DNA of 64,000 nucleotides from Paenibacillus senegalimassiliensis (GTDB lineage Bacteria; Bacillota; Bacilli; Paenibacillales; Paenibacillaceae): positions 62,001 through 126,000 of the forward strand of contig NZ_LN909044.1 in the NCBI RefSeq assembly GCF_001486585.1. The letters run 5' to 3'. A program made the position numbers and the translations under genes. Position 1 is the stretch's first letter. Each line of letters opens with the position of its first letter. Under the pieces are notes generated by a model. The model had not been told where the DNA came from. It saw nothing but the letters and a program-made list of their open reading frames with translations, and ran no database searches. Positions 24,720 through 34,305 of the stretch are shown one piece after another.

Positions 24720-25154
24720 TTATCGGCAGAAGCGATCAAATGCCCCGGTAAGGTCGGCAGCAATCTCCTCGGCCGAGCGGTCTTCAATTTGGTGGCGCTC
24801 GATGAAATGAACTAATTCTCCATCCTTCATCAAGGCAATGGATGGGGATGAAGGAGGATAAGGTGCAAAATATTCACGGGCCTTGGCCGTCGCTTCCTTG
24901 TCCTGTCCGGCAAATACAGTGAACAGATGGTCCGGCGTCAAATCATGCGCCAGCGCCTGCGCAACACCCGGACGGCATTGGCCTGCTGCACATCCGCAGA
25001 CCGAATTCACAACAATCAATGCCGTTCCTTGCGATGCAGGCACCTTCTCCTCTACATCTTCTGGCGTACGCAATTCCTGAATACCCAATACCGTTAACTC
25101 ATCTCTCATCGGTTGAACCATATCACGCATATATTGGTCAAATGACATCGACAT
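24720..25154 (-). CDS. BrxA/BrxB family bacilliredoxin
   Basis: 144 residues with the thioredoxin-like fold and the CGC active site in VNSVCGCAAGQCRP (Cys53, Cys55). The family reverses bacillithiol mixed disulfides on proteins after oxidative stress. Length matches YphP/YqiW. Single gene, with its own terminator just below. Confidence 0.93.
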   Translation of the reverse strand: MSMSFDQYMRDMVQPMRDELTVLGIQELRTPEDVEEKVPASQGTALIVVNSVCGCAAGQCRPGVAQALAHDLTPDHLFTVFAGQDKEATAKAREYFAPYPPSSPSIALMKDGELVHFIERHQIEDRSAEEIAADLTGAFDRFCR

Positions 25155-25240
25155 TTTTCAAATCACTCCTTAGGAATACTTAAATTTAATTATACATTTC
25201 TAGCAACGGATAGCAACACTGCCACCCATGTTGTAAGCTC

Positions 25241-26950
25241 TTAATTGGGAGCCGCAGAGAACGGGAGAAATACGGTGACCGTCGTCCCCTGTCCCTCTTG
25301 GGAATCCACACTTAACGTTCCTCCGTGACGCTCCGCAATACTTAAGCACAGGTTGAGGCCCAGCCCCGTTCCCTTCGCCTTCGTCGTAAAGAATGGCTCG
25401 AACAGCTTGTCCCGCTGCTCAGAGGGAATGCCCGGACCCGTATCTCTGACCATCAGGACAACACCTGTGGCCGTAGTAGTTGCCGCAAGCGTAAGTTCCC
25501 CCTTATCCTCCATGGCCTCCATCGCATTACGTGCCAAATTCAGAATGAGTTGCTTGATTTCCTTAGGATTCAGTATCAATGCTGGCAGCGAATCGTCCAG
25601 CTTGACCTCGATGGTCTGCCCGCGCAAGTTGGCATCAGCCCACAGCAACGGCGTCAGTTCCTTAACAATGTCCTCCAGATGGCATGTCTCGCTGACGATT
25701 GGCCTATTCTGAGCCAGGGATAGAAAATCACTAATAATGCTGTTAGCCCGGTCCAGTTCCTCCATGACAATGCGGTAATAATGATCCAGCGTAGGTGGAC
25801 TCTTCTCCCGCATTAATTGCAGGAATCCCCGGACAACAGCCATCGGATTGCGTATCTCATGGGTAATGCCTGCGGCCATCTGCCCCACCAGGCTAAGCCG
25901 CTCGGCATGGTTAAGCTCCATACGCAGCATCTCAAGCTCCGTGATATCCTGAATGATCGCCACAGCACCAAGCACTTCATCGGAATGACTCTTATAGCGT
26001 GTTGAGATGCTGGTAAAATAAATATGATCATTACTCTTCAACAACTCCGTGGTCTTGGCATTTCCCGTTAGCGCGGCATCAACCCGAGCGGCAAGCGATT
26101 CAATAGGCCCCCCTGCAAGAACATCGTTAAGGCTGCGAAGCAATAGATCCTCGCGCCTCACATGCTCGTCCTCCTTACGCTGAGTACGGTATAATTGTAG
26201 AAATGTCTCATTTATCGCTATAATAGAAGCTTGCTGATCGAGCAATACCATACTGAGAGGCGCCGCATCCATCATCTGCTGGAGCTTCTCCGCTTCACGG
26301 AAATATTCACGCGATAGCCGGGCAACTTGCCCGCGCAGCCTAGCTTTGTCCAGTGCGTTCTCGATCATATGCACAAATACACTGCCAGCCACCAATGAGA
26401 CTAAAATACCGGTAGATAACGCCATAAGGAAATGAGTTTGAGGTAGAATCAGAGGGGTACCTGTCAGAAAGGGCGAGACATTTATCAATAGTTCTCCAGC
26501 CATGAAGAATAACGACAGAATGATGACCTTACCCTGCCTTCCCTGTCTTCTGAAGAAGCGTGAGGACAGCAGCACGAAGGGGTATAGCAGTAAGCTTGTC
26601 TCATATATAAATCCGGTGGGTGTATGACCCAAGCCCAATAGTAAATAAAGCAAAGGTTGCAGGAGAGTCATGATGAGTCCGGCACTGAGTCGGCCATACA
26701 GCATCAGGGCAAACAAGGGAAGTATGGCAAAATTCAGCGGAACATCGTCCCATAAGCGGGTAGCAAAGATATTGCATAACACGATGCTCAGCGTGCAGAT
26801 CAGTGTTAGTCCGGTAACGAAAGAAGCACCCTCGGCAACATCGGTACGCCGCCAAGCGAATGAGCCTCTATTTTCAGATATTAATGGAAACAAAAATGCA
26901 GGCAGGCCGGCGAGCAGCAATTGAAGCACCATTTCTTTTACAACATCCAT
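25241..26950 (-). CDS. Orphan sensor histidine kinase with LytS-like membrane domain and PAS
   Basis: 569 residues from ATG 26950, which follows GGGGAGGGAGAAC. Six hydrophobic segments in the first ~205 residues resemble the 5TMR-LYT sensor domain; then a PAS domain (MDAAPLSMVLLDQQASIIAI), the HisKA helix with the phosphoacceptor in THEIRNPMAVVRGFLQ, and HATPase motifs (NLARNAMEAM, DTGPGIP, KGTGLGLNLCLS). No response regulator is next to it. Kinases of this build often feed the Spo0 phosphorelay in sporeformers, which fits the Spo0E-like genes in the window but is inference. Confidence 0.9.
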   Translation of the reverse strand: MDVVKEMVLQLLLAGLPAFLFPLISENRGSFAWRRTDVAEGASFVTGLTLICTLSIVLCNIFATRLWDDVPLNFAILPLFALMLYGRLSAGLIMTLLQPLLYLLLGLGHTPTGFIYETSLLLYPFVLLSSRFFRRQGRQGKVIILSLFFMAGELLINVSPFLTGTPLILPQTHFLMALSTGILVSLVAGSVFVHMIENALDKARLRGQVARLSREYFREAEKLQQMMDAAPLSMVLLDQQASIIAINETFLQLYRTQRKEDEHVRREDLLLRSLNDVLAGGPIESLAARVDAALTGNAKTTELLKSNDHIYFTSISTRYKSHSDEVLGAVAIIQDITELEMLRMELNHAERLSLVGQMAAGITHEIRNPMAVVRGFLQLMREKSPPTLDHYYRIVMEELDRANSIISDFLSLAQNRPIVSETCHLEDIVKELTPLLWADANLRGQTIEVKLDDSLPALILNPKEIKQLILNLARNAMEAMEDKGELTLAATTTATGVVLMVRDTGPGIPSEQRDKLFEPFFTTKAKGTGLGLNLCLSIAERHGGTLSVDSQEGQGTTVTVFLPFSAAPN

Positions 26951-27070
26951 GTTCTCCCTCCCCGGACGGAAGAATGCCATTCTTGCTTCGATTAAATCAC
27001 AGGGCTTGACGTTTTACAATGACGCATCTGCTCAAATAAGCATATTAGTACAAACAAAGGAGAGAAAAGT

Positions 27071-28339
27071 ATGAAAAAGGTTGACGTCATCGTCATCGGA
27101 GGGGGGCCCTCCGGTCTCATGGCTGCCATCGCCGCCGCAGAGCAAGGCGCAGAGGTTGCGCTCCTGGACAAGGGGAATAAGCTAGGGCGAAAGCTGGGAA
27201 TTTCCGGCGGCGGCCGCTGCAACGTAACCAATGTCAAAGAAATCGATGAGTTAATTACCTACATTCCCGGGGGAGGACGATTCTTGTATAGCGCCTTCTC
27301 TTTATTCAGCAACCGGGATATTATCGCTTTCTTTGAAGGGCTGGGCATCGCTTTGAAGGAGGAAGACAACGGGAGAATGTTCCCCGTATCTGATAAGGCC
27401 AAATCTGTGGTTGATGCCTTGATTGGCAAAGCTCGTTCCCTGGGTGTCCACCTGCTGGTCCATCATCCCGTCAAGGAAATCCGCTACGGCGAGGGCAGAA
27501 CCTTGGGCGTTACCCTCGAAGGCGGAAAAATTATGGATGCCCGGGCCATCGTTGTCGCTACAGGAGGGAAATCGGTCCCGCATACGGGCTCCACTGGCGA
27601 TGGCTATCCTTGGGCCCAGCAGGCTGGCCACACCATCACCGATCTGTATCCCACCGAAGTACCAATCGTATCCCGCGAACCGTTCATTCAGAGCCGAGAG
27701 TTACAAGGCCTATCCCTCCGCAATGTCCGCTTGTCTGTATTGAATGCTAAGGGCAAGATCGTGGTGAGCCACCTTGGCGATATGCTGTTCACTCATTTCG
27801 GCTTATCCGGACCTATTGCCTTGCGCTGCAGCGGCTTTATTCGGAGCGTGAAGCAGAAGAACGGTGGACAAGATGTCACCATGATGCTTGACCTGTTCCC
27901 GGATCTTAGCACGGATGAATTGGAGCAACAATTACGGAACCTGGCGGCAGATGAGCCAAAGAAGGCTCTTAAGAATGTGTTGAAAGGGACCTTGCCCGAG
28001 CGCCTGCTTCCCCTGCTGTTCGCCCGAGCGGTACTTCCCGCAGAAACAACCTTCGAGCAATTGCCCAAGGGACCGTGGCAAGCCTTTGTTGCGGAGCTGA
28101 AGGCCTTTAGCATTCAGGTATCCGGTACCCGGTCCTTCGAAGAAGCCTTCGTCACCGGAGGCGGCGTACATCTTAAGGAAATCGATCCCCGGACCATGGG
28201 CTCCAAGCTGGTGGAAGGTCTCTACTTCTGTGGAGAGGTTCTCGATATTCACGGTTACACGGGCGGATATAACATTACCGCAGCCTTCACCACCGGTTAT
28301 ACAGCAGGACATCATGCGGGACAAGAGGCTCAGAGTTAA
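27071..28339 (+). CDS. BaiN/HI0933-type FAD-dependent oxidoreductase
   Basis: 422 residues. Dinucleotide fold at the N-terminus (VIVIGGGPSGLMAAIAAAEQ), the family motif GRKLGISGGGRCNVTN, a middle beta domain, and the C-terminal FAD motif GLYFCGEVLDIHGYTGGYN. ATG at 27071 follows AAAGGAGA. The family holds BaiN (a 3-dehydro-bile-acid reductase) but most members have no known substrate, so only the cofactor can be assigned. Divergent from the sensor kinase. Confidence 0.9.
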   Translation: MKKVDVIVIGGGPSGLMAAIAAAEQGAEVALLDKGNKLGRKLGISGGGRCNVTNVKEIDELITYIPGGGRFLYSAFSLFSNRDIIAFFEGLGIALKEEDNGRMFPVSDKAKSVVDALIGKARSLGVHLLVHHPVKEIRYGEGRTLGVTLEGGKIMDARAIVVATGGKSVPHTGSTGDGYPWAQQAGHTITDLYPTEVPIVSREPFIQSRELQGLSLRNVRLSVLNAKGKIVVSHLGDMLFTHFGLSGPIALRCSGFIRSVKQKNGGQDVTMMLDLFPDLSTDELEQQLRNLAADEPKKALKNVLKGTLPERLLPLLFARAVLPAETTFEQLPKGPWQAFVAELKAFSIQVSGTRSFEEAFVTGGGVHLKEIDPRTMGSKLVEGLYFCGEVLDIHGYTGGYNITAAFTTGYTAGHHAGQEAQS

Positions 28340-28347
28340 AGGCCTCT

Positions 28348-29610
28348 TTAGCGTGTGCGTTCAAATGCCATTCCCACGCTTCCGTACACATGACCAAGCC
28401 ACCAGGCGATAAGCACTCCCGCTGGGACGCTTCCAAGCAAGCCCCATAGCGGGGGAACCAGCTTGACCGCGAACGCAGCCGTAAACAGGATCGCAGCCGG
28501 AAGCAGCAAGAGCATCATGGCGGTAGCGGCACTTCGATACTCTGCTGTATCCGTTAGCGGGACAAGCTTCATCCACTCCGAGTGGAAGAAGGCCCGCCGG
28601 TGCCCTCCCAACCAAAACAACATGAGCAATAGCAGCGCTACATATACGATAAGATGGACGGGAGAAGGTATGAGTAAAATGGCCCCCACCCCTATGAGCG
28701 TAAATTGAATATATTGCTTCCGTTCTGTTCCGCGAAAAAAAGCTTTAGTGAGTGCTTCCGCAATGCGGGCCTCCGGTAGACGAGAACGGGTCAATCTGCG
28801 CATACGAAGGAATAGCCAAGGCTTTTGCACCCCGGTACGGGGGGCTTTGGGGCGCTCCACCACGGAGGATAGCAACAAAGAAACAAGCCTCGTCTTCTCG
28901 CGCTCCTCCTCGCGCACTTCTTCCGCGAATCTCCCTCGCAACTGGAACCGAAACCAGGCGAGACAGACCGCCAGCACGCCAAGCAGCGTTATAGCGGGCC
29001 AGACGCTACCGCCATTGCCAAGGATTTCAAGCGTCATGGATACACCCAAACCGGCAGCCAGCATCGAATAGCCTAAAGCGCGAAGCAACACTTGTCGCCA
29101 GCCGCGCGTCAATATCCCAAGCAATTGGGCCAGCAGCATATGCACACATTTGCCGACCAGAAGCAAAACATAAAGCAGCCCCATATCTATCAAGCTCATC
29201 CCGAAGACACGAACAAGCACCGGGCTGAGCAAAACACAGAAGGCCAGCAGTAATAAAGCCTGCCCAGCTATAGAAACAACGAGTCCCCGCAGCATCACGC
29301 CCCTGATCCACTTCGGCCGCTGCCGAAGAAATAATACGTCCGCCCTTTCAATATAGAACGAAATTCCCCCTGTACCATACATAAAGAGAATGAGAGCTGC
29401 CGTGATATAGGAATAGGGTAGCCCGGCAAGCCAATTTGGCAGTTCATCCTGCCACAAGCCGTAATAGGCCCGTCCCCCCAGCAATAGAGCGGGAACACCG
29501 ATATAGAGCATGACGATTCCATCAAAGGTAAAGCGCAAAATATCTCGCTTCTCCCGCAGGCGATCCTTCCACCGTCGCACAAACAAACGACTTATCGTAA
29601 GAGCCTTCAT
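28348..29610 (-). CDS. ecsB: ABC transporter permease EcsB
   Basis: 420 residues, about eight to ten hydrophobic segments with a long cytoplasmic loop (about 225-295), the EcsB family layout. Overlaps the stop of ecsA by 4 bp. EcsAB in Bacillus and Staphylococcus influences protein secretion and processing; the exported substrate is linked to peptides from membrane proteolysis in some relatives. No ecsC follows; the next gene is convergent. Confidence 0.82.
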   Translation of the reverse strand: MKALTISRLFVRRWKDRLREKRDILRFTFDGIVMLYIGVPALLLGGRAYYGLWQDELPNWLAGLPYSYITAALILFMYGTGGISFYIERADVLFLRQRPKWIRGVMLRGLVVSIAGQALLLLAFCVLLSPVLVRVFGMSLIDMGLLYVLLLVGKCVHMLLAQLLGILTRGWRQVLLRALGYSMLAAGLGVSMTLEILGNGGSVWPAITLLGVLAVCLAWFRFQLRGRFAEEVREEEREKTRLVSLLLSSVVERPKAPRTGVQKPWLFLRMRRLTRSRLPEARIAEALTKAFFRGTERKQYIQFTLIGVGAILLIPSPVHLIVYVALLLLMLFWLGGHRRAFFHSEWMKLVPLTDTAEYRSAATAMMLLLLPAAILFTAAFAVKLVPPLWGLLGSVPAGVLIAWWLGHVYGSVGMAFERTR

Positions 29611-30311
29611 GTCAATACGTCAAAACAATCAAACAAAGTAGCGTCCGGCAAATTAGCGGTTGCCCTAATGTCCTCAAGTGTCCCCTTCGCCTTAATATGA
29701 CCACTGGAAATGAGAACAAAATCATCACAAATTCGCTCCGCTGTATCAAGGACATGCGTTGACATGAGCACCCCTGCACCGCGCTGCCTCTCTTCCTCCA
29801 GCAAGCCAAGAAAATCCTTCGTCGCCCTTGGATCAAGCCCGATAAAGGGCTCGTCGACAATATATATATTGGGCCGGCTTAGAAAGCCGATCATCAGCAT
29901 CATTTTTTGCTGCATTCCCTTGGAGAAGCTTCCCGGCAGCAAATCTCTGGCCTCCGTCATCCGGAACTTGTCCAGCAGTGCCCCGGCCTCCTCTTCGAAC
30001 ACCGGCTCCTCCATCCCGTATATCGCTGCCGCCAGCCCCAAATGCTCCCACAACGTCAGGCTGTCATAAAATACTGGCTGCTCGGGAATATAAGCATAAT
30101 GCTCCTGTCCTCCGTGGAACTCCACTGACATCTCCGCAAAGGGAAGCAGATTAAGAATCGCTTTCAGCGTTGTACTCTTCCCGGCTCCATTGGGACCGAT
30201 CAGCCCCGTCAATACCCCCGGTCGGACGCTGAACGACACTTGCTCAATGGCAGGATGACCCGGTTCATAGCCCGCTTCATCGATTTGTACTTCCAGCCAC
30301 GCCTGCTCCAT
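29607..30311 (-). CDS. ecsA: ABC transporter ATP-binding protein EcsA
   Basis: 234 residues with Walker A GPNGAGKSTTLK, a signature variant LPGSFSKGMQQKMMLMIGFL, Walker B IYIVDEPFIGLDP and H-loop MSTHVLDTAERICD. The SKGMQQK signature instead of LSGGQ is typical of EcsA and related ABC-2 ATPases. A MITE-like fragment lies 37 bp upstream of its start, inside its promoter region. Confidence 0.87.
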   Translation of the reverse strand: MEQAWLEVQIDEAGYEPGHPAIEQVSFSVRPGVLTGLIGPNGAGKSTTLKAILNLLPFAEMSVEFHGGQEHYAYIPEQPVFYDSLTLWEHLGLAAAIYGMEEPVFEEEAGALLDKFRMTEARDLLPGSFSKGMQQKMMLMIGFLSRPNIYIVDEPFIGLDPRATKDFLGLLEEERQRGAGVLMSTHVLDTAERICDDFVLISSGHIKAKGTLEDIRATANLPDATLFDCFDVLT

Positions 30312-30347
30312 GTTTCATCTCTCCGTCTCTGCTTGTTTTTTCAATTA

Positions 30348-30430
30348 TAGAGGATTTTCAAAAAGTCGTCTTCCCAGAACGAAGCTGTTTGAGGAGTGAA
30401 TTCGACATCGAATCTTGAATTCAGCCCGGA
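30348..30430. mobile_element. MITE-like repeat, copy D (right end missing)
   Basis: Starts TAGAGGATTTTCAAAAAGTCG and follows copy A closely (e.g. GAATTCGACATCGAATCTTG) until TCAGCCCGG, where the match stops. It lies between divergent ecsA and the MarR gene. Confidence 0.7.
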
Positions 30431-30586
30431 CAGTTTGCTACTCCCTTAAAAAATTAGCAAAATATTTACATTAAAAAACTGCAAATTGTGATAAATTATA
30501 TTTTTTTTAATTGTCCGGTGCATTAAGATTACACTAATTCCAACCAAGTTCAAATATTCACAAGTAAAATATAAGGCGGGATGCAC

Positions 30587-31054
30587 ATGTTAAAAACCGA
30601 AGAACGCGGGACGGATTTATCCCTGCATTTGTACAGAGTCTTTGCCAAATCGTTCAAGAGCGTTAACGAGCACGCGGTTACGGGAAGTAAAATACAAGGC
30701 TTTAATCCTACTGCATTTGCGGTACTGGAGGTTCTTTACTACAAGGGCTCTCAGCCGATTCAGCAAATTGGGGCCAAGCTGCTGTTGCAAAGCGGCAATG
30801 TCACCTATGTCATCGATAAGCTGGAAGCCGCCGGTCTCCTGCACCGTACCCCTTGCCCGCGTGACCGCCGCGTCATCTATGCGGAGTTGACCCCACAAGG
30901 ACAGGAACTGATGGACCAGCTCTATCCGGAATTTTCCGATCGCATCGATCATGCCTTAAGTGGCCTGAACGATGAAGAGAAGCAAACGATGATTGAGCTA
31001 TTGAAGAAGATGGGACGCGAAGCTGAGAAGCTGGCCCCGCTCCTGCGGAAATAA
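30587..31054 (+). CDS. MarR family transcriptional regulator
   Basis: 155 residues. Winged helix-turn-helix IQQIGAKLLLQSGNVTYVIDK followed by the wing RDRRVIYAELTPQG, typical of MarR/OhrR regulators. The ATG at 30587 fits GGCGGG at 30575-30580 better than the ATG six bases earlier. One Cys (PCPRDRR) lies in the wing, not at the OhrR sensor position. No obvious target next to it; the MFS exporter ~600 bp away on the other strand is possible. Confidence 0.88.
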   Translation: MLKTEERGTDLSLHLYRVFAKSFKSVNEHAVTGSKIQGFNPTAFAVLEVLYYKGSQPIQQIGAKLLLQSGNVTYVIDKLEAAGLLHRTPCPRDRRVIYAELTPQGQELMDQLYPEFSDRIDHALSGLNDEEKQTMIELLKKMGREAEKLAPLLRK

Positions 31055-31057
31055 ACG

Positions 31058-31102
31058 GAGGCTGTTCTCCCTTCACTCTAGAGTGATTGGGGGAACAGCC
31101 TC
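31058..31102. terminator. Bidirectional hairpin between MarR and a hypothetical gene
   Basis: GAGGCTGTTC..CCC pairs with GGG..GAACAGCCTC. It separates two convergent genes and can serve both, although neither side has a clean T-run. Confidence 0.65.
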
Positions 31103-31123
31103 TGTTCGTTGAATGGGCCTCGT

Positions 31124-31465
31124 CTACGGATTGGTTAACGATGCCAATGCTTGCGCACATTCATGAATATGCCGGACATAGTCTCCGGTCAGTTCTTGAA
31201 TCTCCGTGCTGCTCTCCGCAACGGTGCGGCCCTCCCGCTCCACATCCACCAACTCGACGCGAACCTCACGTGGGTCCATGTAGGAGCACTGAAAATCAAA
31301 AGAATAGAATTGACGACCCGCTGCATTGATATGAATTCGCAAGCTATCCGGATCGGCAAGATCGGCCTGTACCTGCGCAGAATCTCCGGGGTTCAAATAC
31401 TCCGGAAGCTGGGTCTGCCAGGCATTGACCAACGTGGTTTGATCTCTGTTGAGTTCTCTGCTCAT
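31124..31465 (-). CDS. Hypothetical protein, 113 residues
   Basis: Not recognised. A soluble, acidic protein with an alternating beta pattern in the middle (SLRIHINAAGRQFYSFDFQC, EVRVELVDVEREG) and a helical end; no signal peptide or membrane segment. The start has GGGGGAGG directly upstream, so it is translated. It lies between the MarR terminator and a MITE-like copy, so it is probably a single gene. Confidence 0.7.
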   Translation of the reverse strand: MSRELNRDQTTLVNAWQTQLPEYLNPGDSAQVQADLADPDSLRIHINAAGRQFYSFDFQCSYMDPREVRVELVDVEREGRTVAESSTEIQELTGDYVRHIHECAQALASLTNP

Positions 31466-31484
31466 GCTGCACCTCCCCCTTTCT

Positions 31485-31626
31485 TAAGAGGTCGTTCAAA
31501 AAGTCGTCTCCCTGATCACGAAGTAACTCGAGAAGTGAAATTCGACTTTTTGATCTCCCATTTTAAGTTGTGGAGGTGCTGCTTATTTTATACCTCGTTA
31601 GAGCTTCGGTTATTTGAACACGCACT
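31485..31626. mobile_element. MITE-like repeat, copy E (diverged)
   Basis: Left end AAGAGGTCGTTCAAAAAGTCG, right end TTATTTGAACACGCACT; the middle is unrelated to the other copies except for a short ATTCGACTTTTTGA. Its right end overlaps the stop codon of the MFS gene. Confidence 0.65.
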
Positions 31627-33148
31627 ATAAGTCGCGTTGCGCAATATCTCCGGATGCACGGTTCTGCTCCTCACCTGGCGTCCGATTTCTCAGACCGAAT
31701 ACGCTGATCACGCCTACAACAGCAATGACCGCCATGACGATGAATAGGGTATGCAGGCTCTCTCCAAGCACATGCTTGAGTTCACTCCACAGCTCCGGGG
31801 GGAGCAGATGGACCTTCTCGGGAGAGAGCAACTGATCGATATCATTCTGAGAAATCGGCGTTCCGTTGAACGTTTTGCCTACGGTTTGCGCAGCTATATG
31901 AAGATTAATCAGCGTTCCGAAGGCGGTCACCCCGATCGTCTGGCCCATAGACTTGACGAACGAATTGAGTGCCGTAGAGGCACCACGCAGACTGTAACCC
32001 ACCGAAGACTGAGCAATGATTGTGAAGACGGTAAACGAAAAGCCAAAGCCAATACCATACAAAGCATTGCATCCAAGCATGATCCACAGCGGCGTACTCT
32101 CGCTCATTAAGGAAAGGCCCGTAGCACCAAGCCCAATGATAATCATGCCGATGAGTGACGTATAGCGAGAACCGCGAGAAATCAGCCAACGGCTGCCGAG
32201 TACCGATCCCAGCATCCAGCCGATAGACATCGGCGCCAGAATCAGACCGGAGATCGTCGCGTTCTGTCCAAGTACGCCTTGAATCCAAAGCGGCAAATAC
32301 GAAGTTAGGCCTATGAGCAGTGCACTGGCTAGCAGGCTCGCCAGGTTCGAGAACGCTATATCGCGTATGCGGAATAGCTTAAGCGGAACAAGTGGCTCCG
32401 CCGCCCGCTTCTCTACGAAGAAGAACAGGACCAGGCAGACCACCGCTCCGCCTAGCAACGACAGCATGGCTGGCGAAGACCAGGCAAGCTGCTGTCCACC
32501 CGTAGCCAGCCCAATCAATAAGGCCGATATTCCGACTGTAAAGGTGATTGCCCCCGCGTAATCGATGCGCGCCTTCCGCTTCTCGATTTCTTCATGCAGA
32601 TAACGAATAATAAAGATCAGAGAGAGTAGTCCAAACGGAATATTGAAATAGAACACCCAGCGCCAATTGAGCGAGTCGACAACATATCCCCCAAGCAGCG
32701 GTCCAATCAACGACGAAATGCCCCAAACGGAGCTGAGCCAGCCCTGAATTTTGGAGCGTTCTTCAATCGAATAAATATCCCCTATAATCGTAAACGTTAC
32801 CGGAATAAGACCTCCGGCACCAATACCCTGCAACGCGCGAAAGGCGATGAGTTGCCCCATGCCATGCGCCGTTCCGGACAAGATCGACCCTGCCAGAAAT
32901 AACAGGGAGCTGATTACGAATACCGGCTTTCTGCCGAACAAATCGCTAATCTTGCCAAAAACAGGCGTAGTGACGGCCATAGCGAGTAAATAGGCGGTAA
33001 ATACCCAGCCCAGCAAGTGAGCCCCGCCCAAATCCCCCACGATGCGCGGACCAGCCGGGCCAATCACCGTACCTTCAATCGCGGCCAGAAATGTGGACAA
33101 GAGCAGTCCAATAAGTATGTAATTGCGTCTGAGCGTAACCTTCGCCAT
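31625..33148 (-). CDS. MFS multidrug exporter, DHA2 (EmrB/QacA) family
   Basis: About 507 residues and 14 membrane segments. Motif A between segments 2 and 3 is GKISDLFGRKPVFVIS, and motif C-like Gly/Pro pattern follows (SLIGPLLGGYVVD). Drug:proton antiporters of this family export lipophilic cations and dyes. ATG 33148 is preferred; an ATG pair at 33181 has no ribosome binding site. The last codons RDL and the TAG run into the end of MITE-like copy E, so the C-terminus may have been reset by the insertion. Confidence 0.88.
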   Translation of the reverse strand: MAKVTLRRNYILIGLLLSTFLAAIEGTVIGPAGPRIVGDLGGAHLLGWVFTAYLLAMAVTTPVFGKISDLFGRKPVFVISSLLFLAGSILSGTAHGMGQLIAFRALQGIGAGGLIPVTFTIIGDIYSIEERSKIQGWLSSVWGISSLIGPLLGGYVVDSLNWRWVFYFNIPFGLLSLIFIIRYLHEEIEKRKARIDYAGAITFTVGISALLIGLATGGQQLAWSSPAMLSLLGGAVVCLVLFFFVEKRAAEPLVPLKLFRIRDIAFSNLASLLASALLIGLTSYLPLWIQGVLGQNATISGLILAPMSIGWMLGSVLGSRWLISRGSRYTSLIGMIIIGLGATGLSLMSESTPLWIMLGCNALYGIGFGFSFTVFTIIAQSSVGYSLRGASTALNSFVKSMGQTIGVTAFGTLINLHIAAQTVGKTFNGTPISQNDIDQLLSPEKVHLLPPELWSELKHVLGESLHTLFIVMAVIAVVGVISVFGLRNRTPGEEQNRASGDIAQRDL

Positions 33149-33298
33149 AACCAAACCTGACTTCCTTTCTTCTTCCATCACGTGTCAATGATTCCATAAG
33201 CCTCAATTATAGAGGAACGTGTGGAAAAAAGAAAGATGAAAGGTAGGCAGTTAGCAGCCCAAGCAAGCCCGTCCCAACGCTCTATGACAGCCTCTCTC

Positions 33299-33868
33299 CT
33301 ACGCTTCTGCCGAATAGTATTCCTGCTTGAGCAAAGCGCACATCAGCAGGTCAACAAAGCCGTTACCCACTTGTTGATATTCACGCAACAGACCTTCTTC
33401 TGTGAAACCGAAGGCTTGCAGCAGCTTGCGCGATTCCTTGTTACGGGGGTCCACCAAAGCCTCAATCCGATTCAGCCCCATCGTCTCGTAGCCGTAGGCG
33501 AGCAGCATACGGAGTGCCTCCGACATATAGCCGTGCCCCCAATATTCAAGCCCCAAATCATAGCCAATCTCACCGCGATAGGCACCAGATAGCTCCCAGA
33601 CATTAAAGCCGCAACTACCGATCAGCTTGCGATCCTCCTTCAATTCAATGCCAAAGCGCAGCGCATCCTCGCTTTCGGCCAAGCCGTTAAGCAAGCTGAT
33701 CATCTCCCATGCCTCCTGTACGGAAGCAAAGGCTGGAACGTTCATATACTTCGTAACCACCGGATCGCTCCAATACTGGAACATGATCTCTGCATCCCTG
33801 CGCCCCATACGGCGCAGCCGAATTCGTTCTCCTTCCAACGCGGGAATATCTCCGCCGCATTTGTACAC
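33299..33868 (-). CDS. GNAT family N-acetyltransferase (RimJ/RimL type)
   Basis: 189 residues. Typical order: ERIRLRRMGRRDAEIMFQYW, GSCGFNVWE, GEIGYDLGLEYWGHGYMSEA with the acetyl-CoA loop, and ALVDPRNKESRKLLQAFGF. Acts in the cytoplasm, acetylating an amine of a protein or small molecule; the acceptor is not predictable. GTG start at 33868 behind GGGAGGA. Confidence 0.88.
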   Translation of the reverse strand: MYKCGGDIPALEGERIRLRRMGRRDAEIMFQYWSDPVVTKYMNVPAFASVQEAWEMISLLNGLAESEDALRFGIELKEDRKLIGSCGFNVWELSGAYRGEIGYDLGLEYWGHGYMSEALRMLLAYGYETMGLNRIEALVDPRNKESRKLLQAFGFTEEGLLREYQQVGNGFVDLLMCALLKQEYYSAEA

Positions 33869-33927
33869 GTCTGCATCCTCCCTTGTCTCATCAAGCCAGC
33901 ATGATTCTAGCTAATCATACTTGGGCC

Positions 33928-34149
33928 TTACGAGTCAAAGGAAGAGACCTGCTTGCCGAGCATTTGACTTTGGGCCAGTACGATATAACGGTCCAGACGT
34001 TGGCTTAATTCCAGCACAGTCCCGCTGCTAAAATTGTCCTGCGTGGCCGCATTCATCAGTTCCAACCGCAAATGCTCAATAGTCGCTTTCAAATCATTGC
34101 TTACTTTTCTATTATTAAGGCGTACGCCCTTTGAGGATTCAGCTACCAT
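33928..34149 (-). CDS. Spo0E-family aspartyl-phosphate phosphatase-like protein
   Basis: 73 residues. Helical hairpin with IEHLRLELMNAAT ... VLELSQRLDRYIVLAQ, the spacing of the Spo0E family. The usual SQ..LD signature is present as LSQRLD. These proteins remove phosphate from Spo0A and so delay sporulation; others act on unrelated regulators. AAAAGG precedes the ATG. It is flanked by unrelated genes. Confidence 0.75.
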   Translation of the reverse strand: MVAESSKGVRLNNRKVSNDLKATIEHLRLELMNAATQDNFSSGTVLELSQRLDRYIVLAQSQMLGKQVSSFDS

Positions 34150-34216
34150 AAGATCACCTTTTCTTTAATCTTGACCCTATTTTACCTCATGATGCCAAAA
34201 AACATATTTTGCAAAT

Positions 34217-34246
34217 TTGATAAAATTTAGCACACTTTATTATAAT
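34217..34246 (+). promoter_or_regulatory. Promoter of the methionine sulfoxide reductase gene
   Basis: TTGATA (34217-34222), 18-nt spacer, TATAAT (34241-34246), 60 bp before the ATG. Confidence 0.7.
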
Positions 34247-34305
34247 GAAATGAGATTAGTCTCGCCTCGCTGCTATAGCAAAGGGCGATCAAGGAGGATA
34301 TAAAC

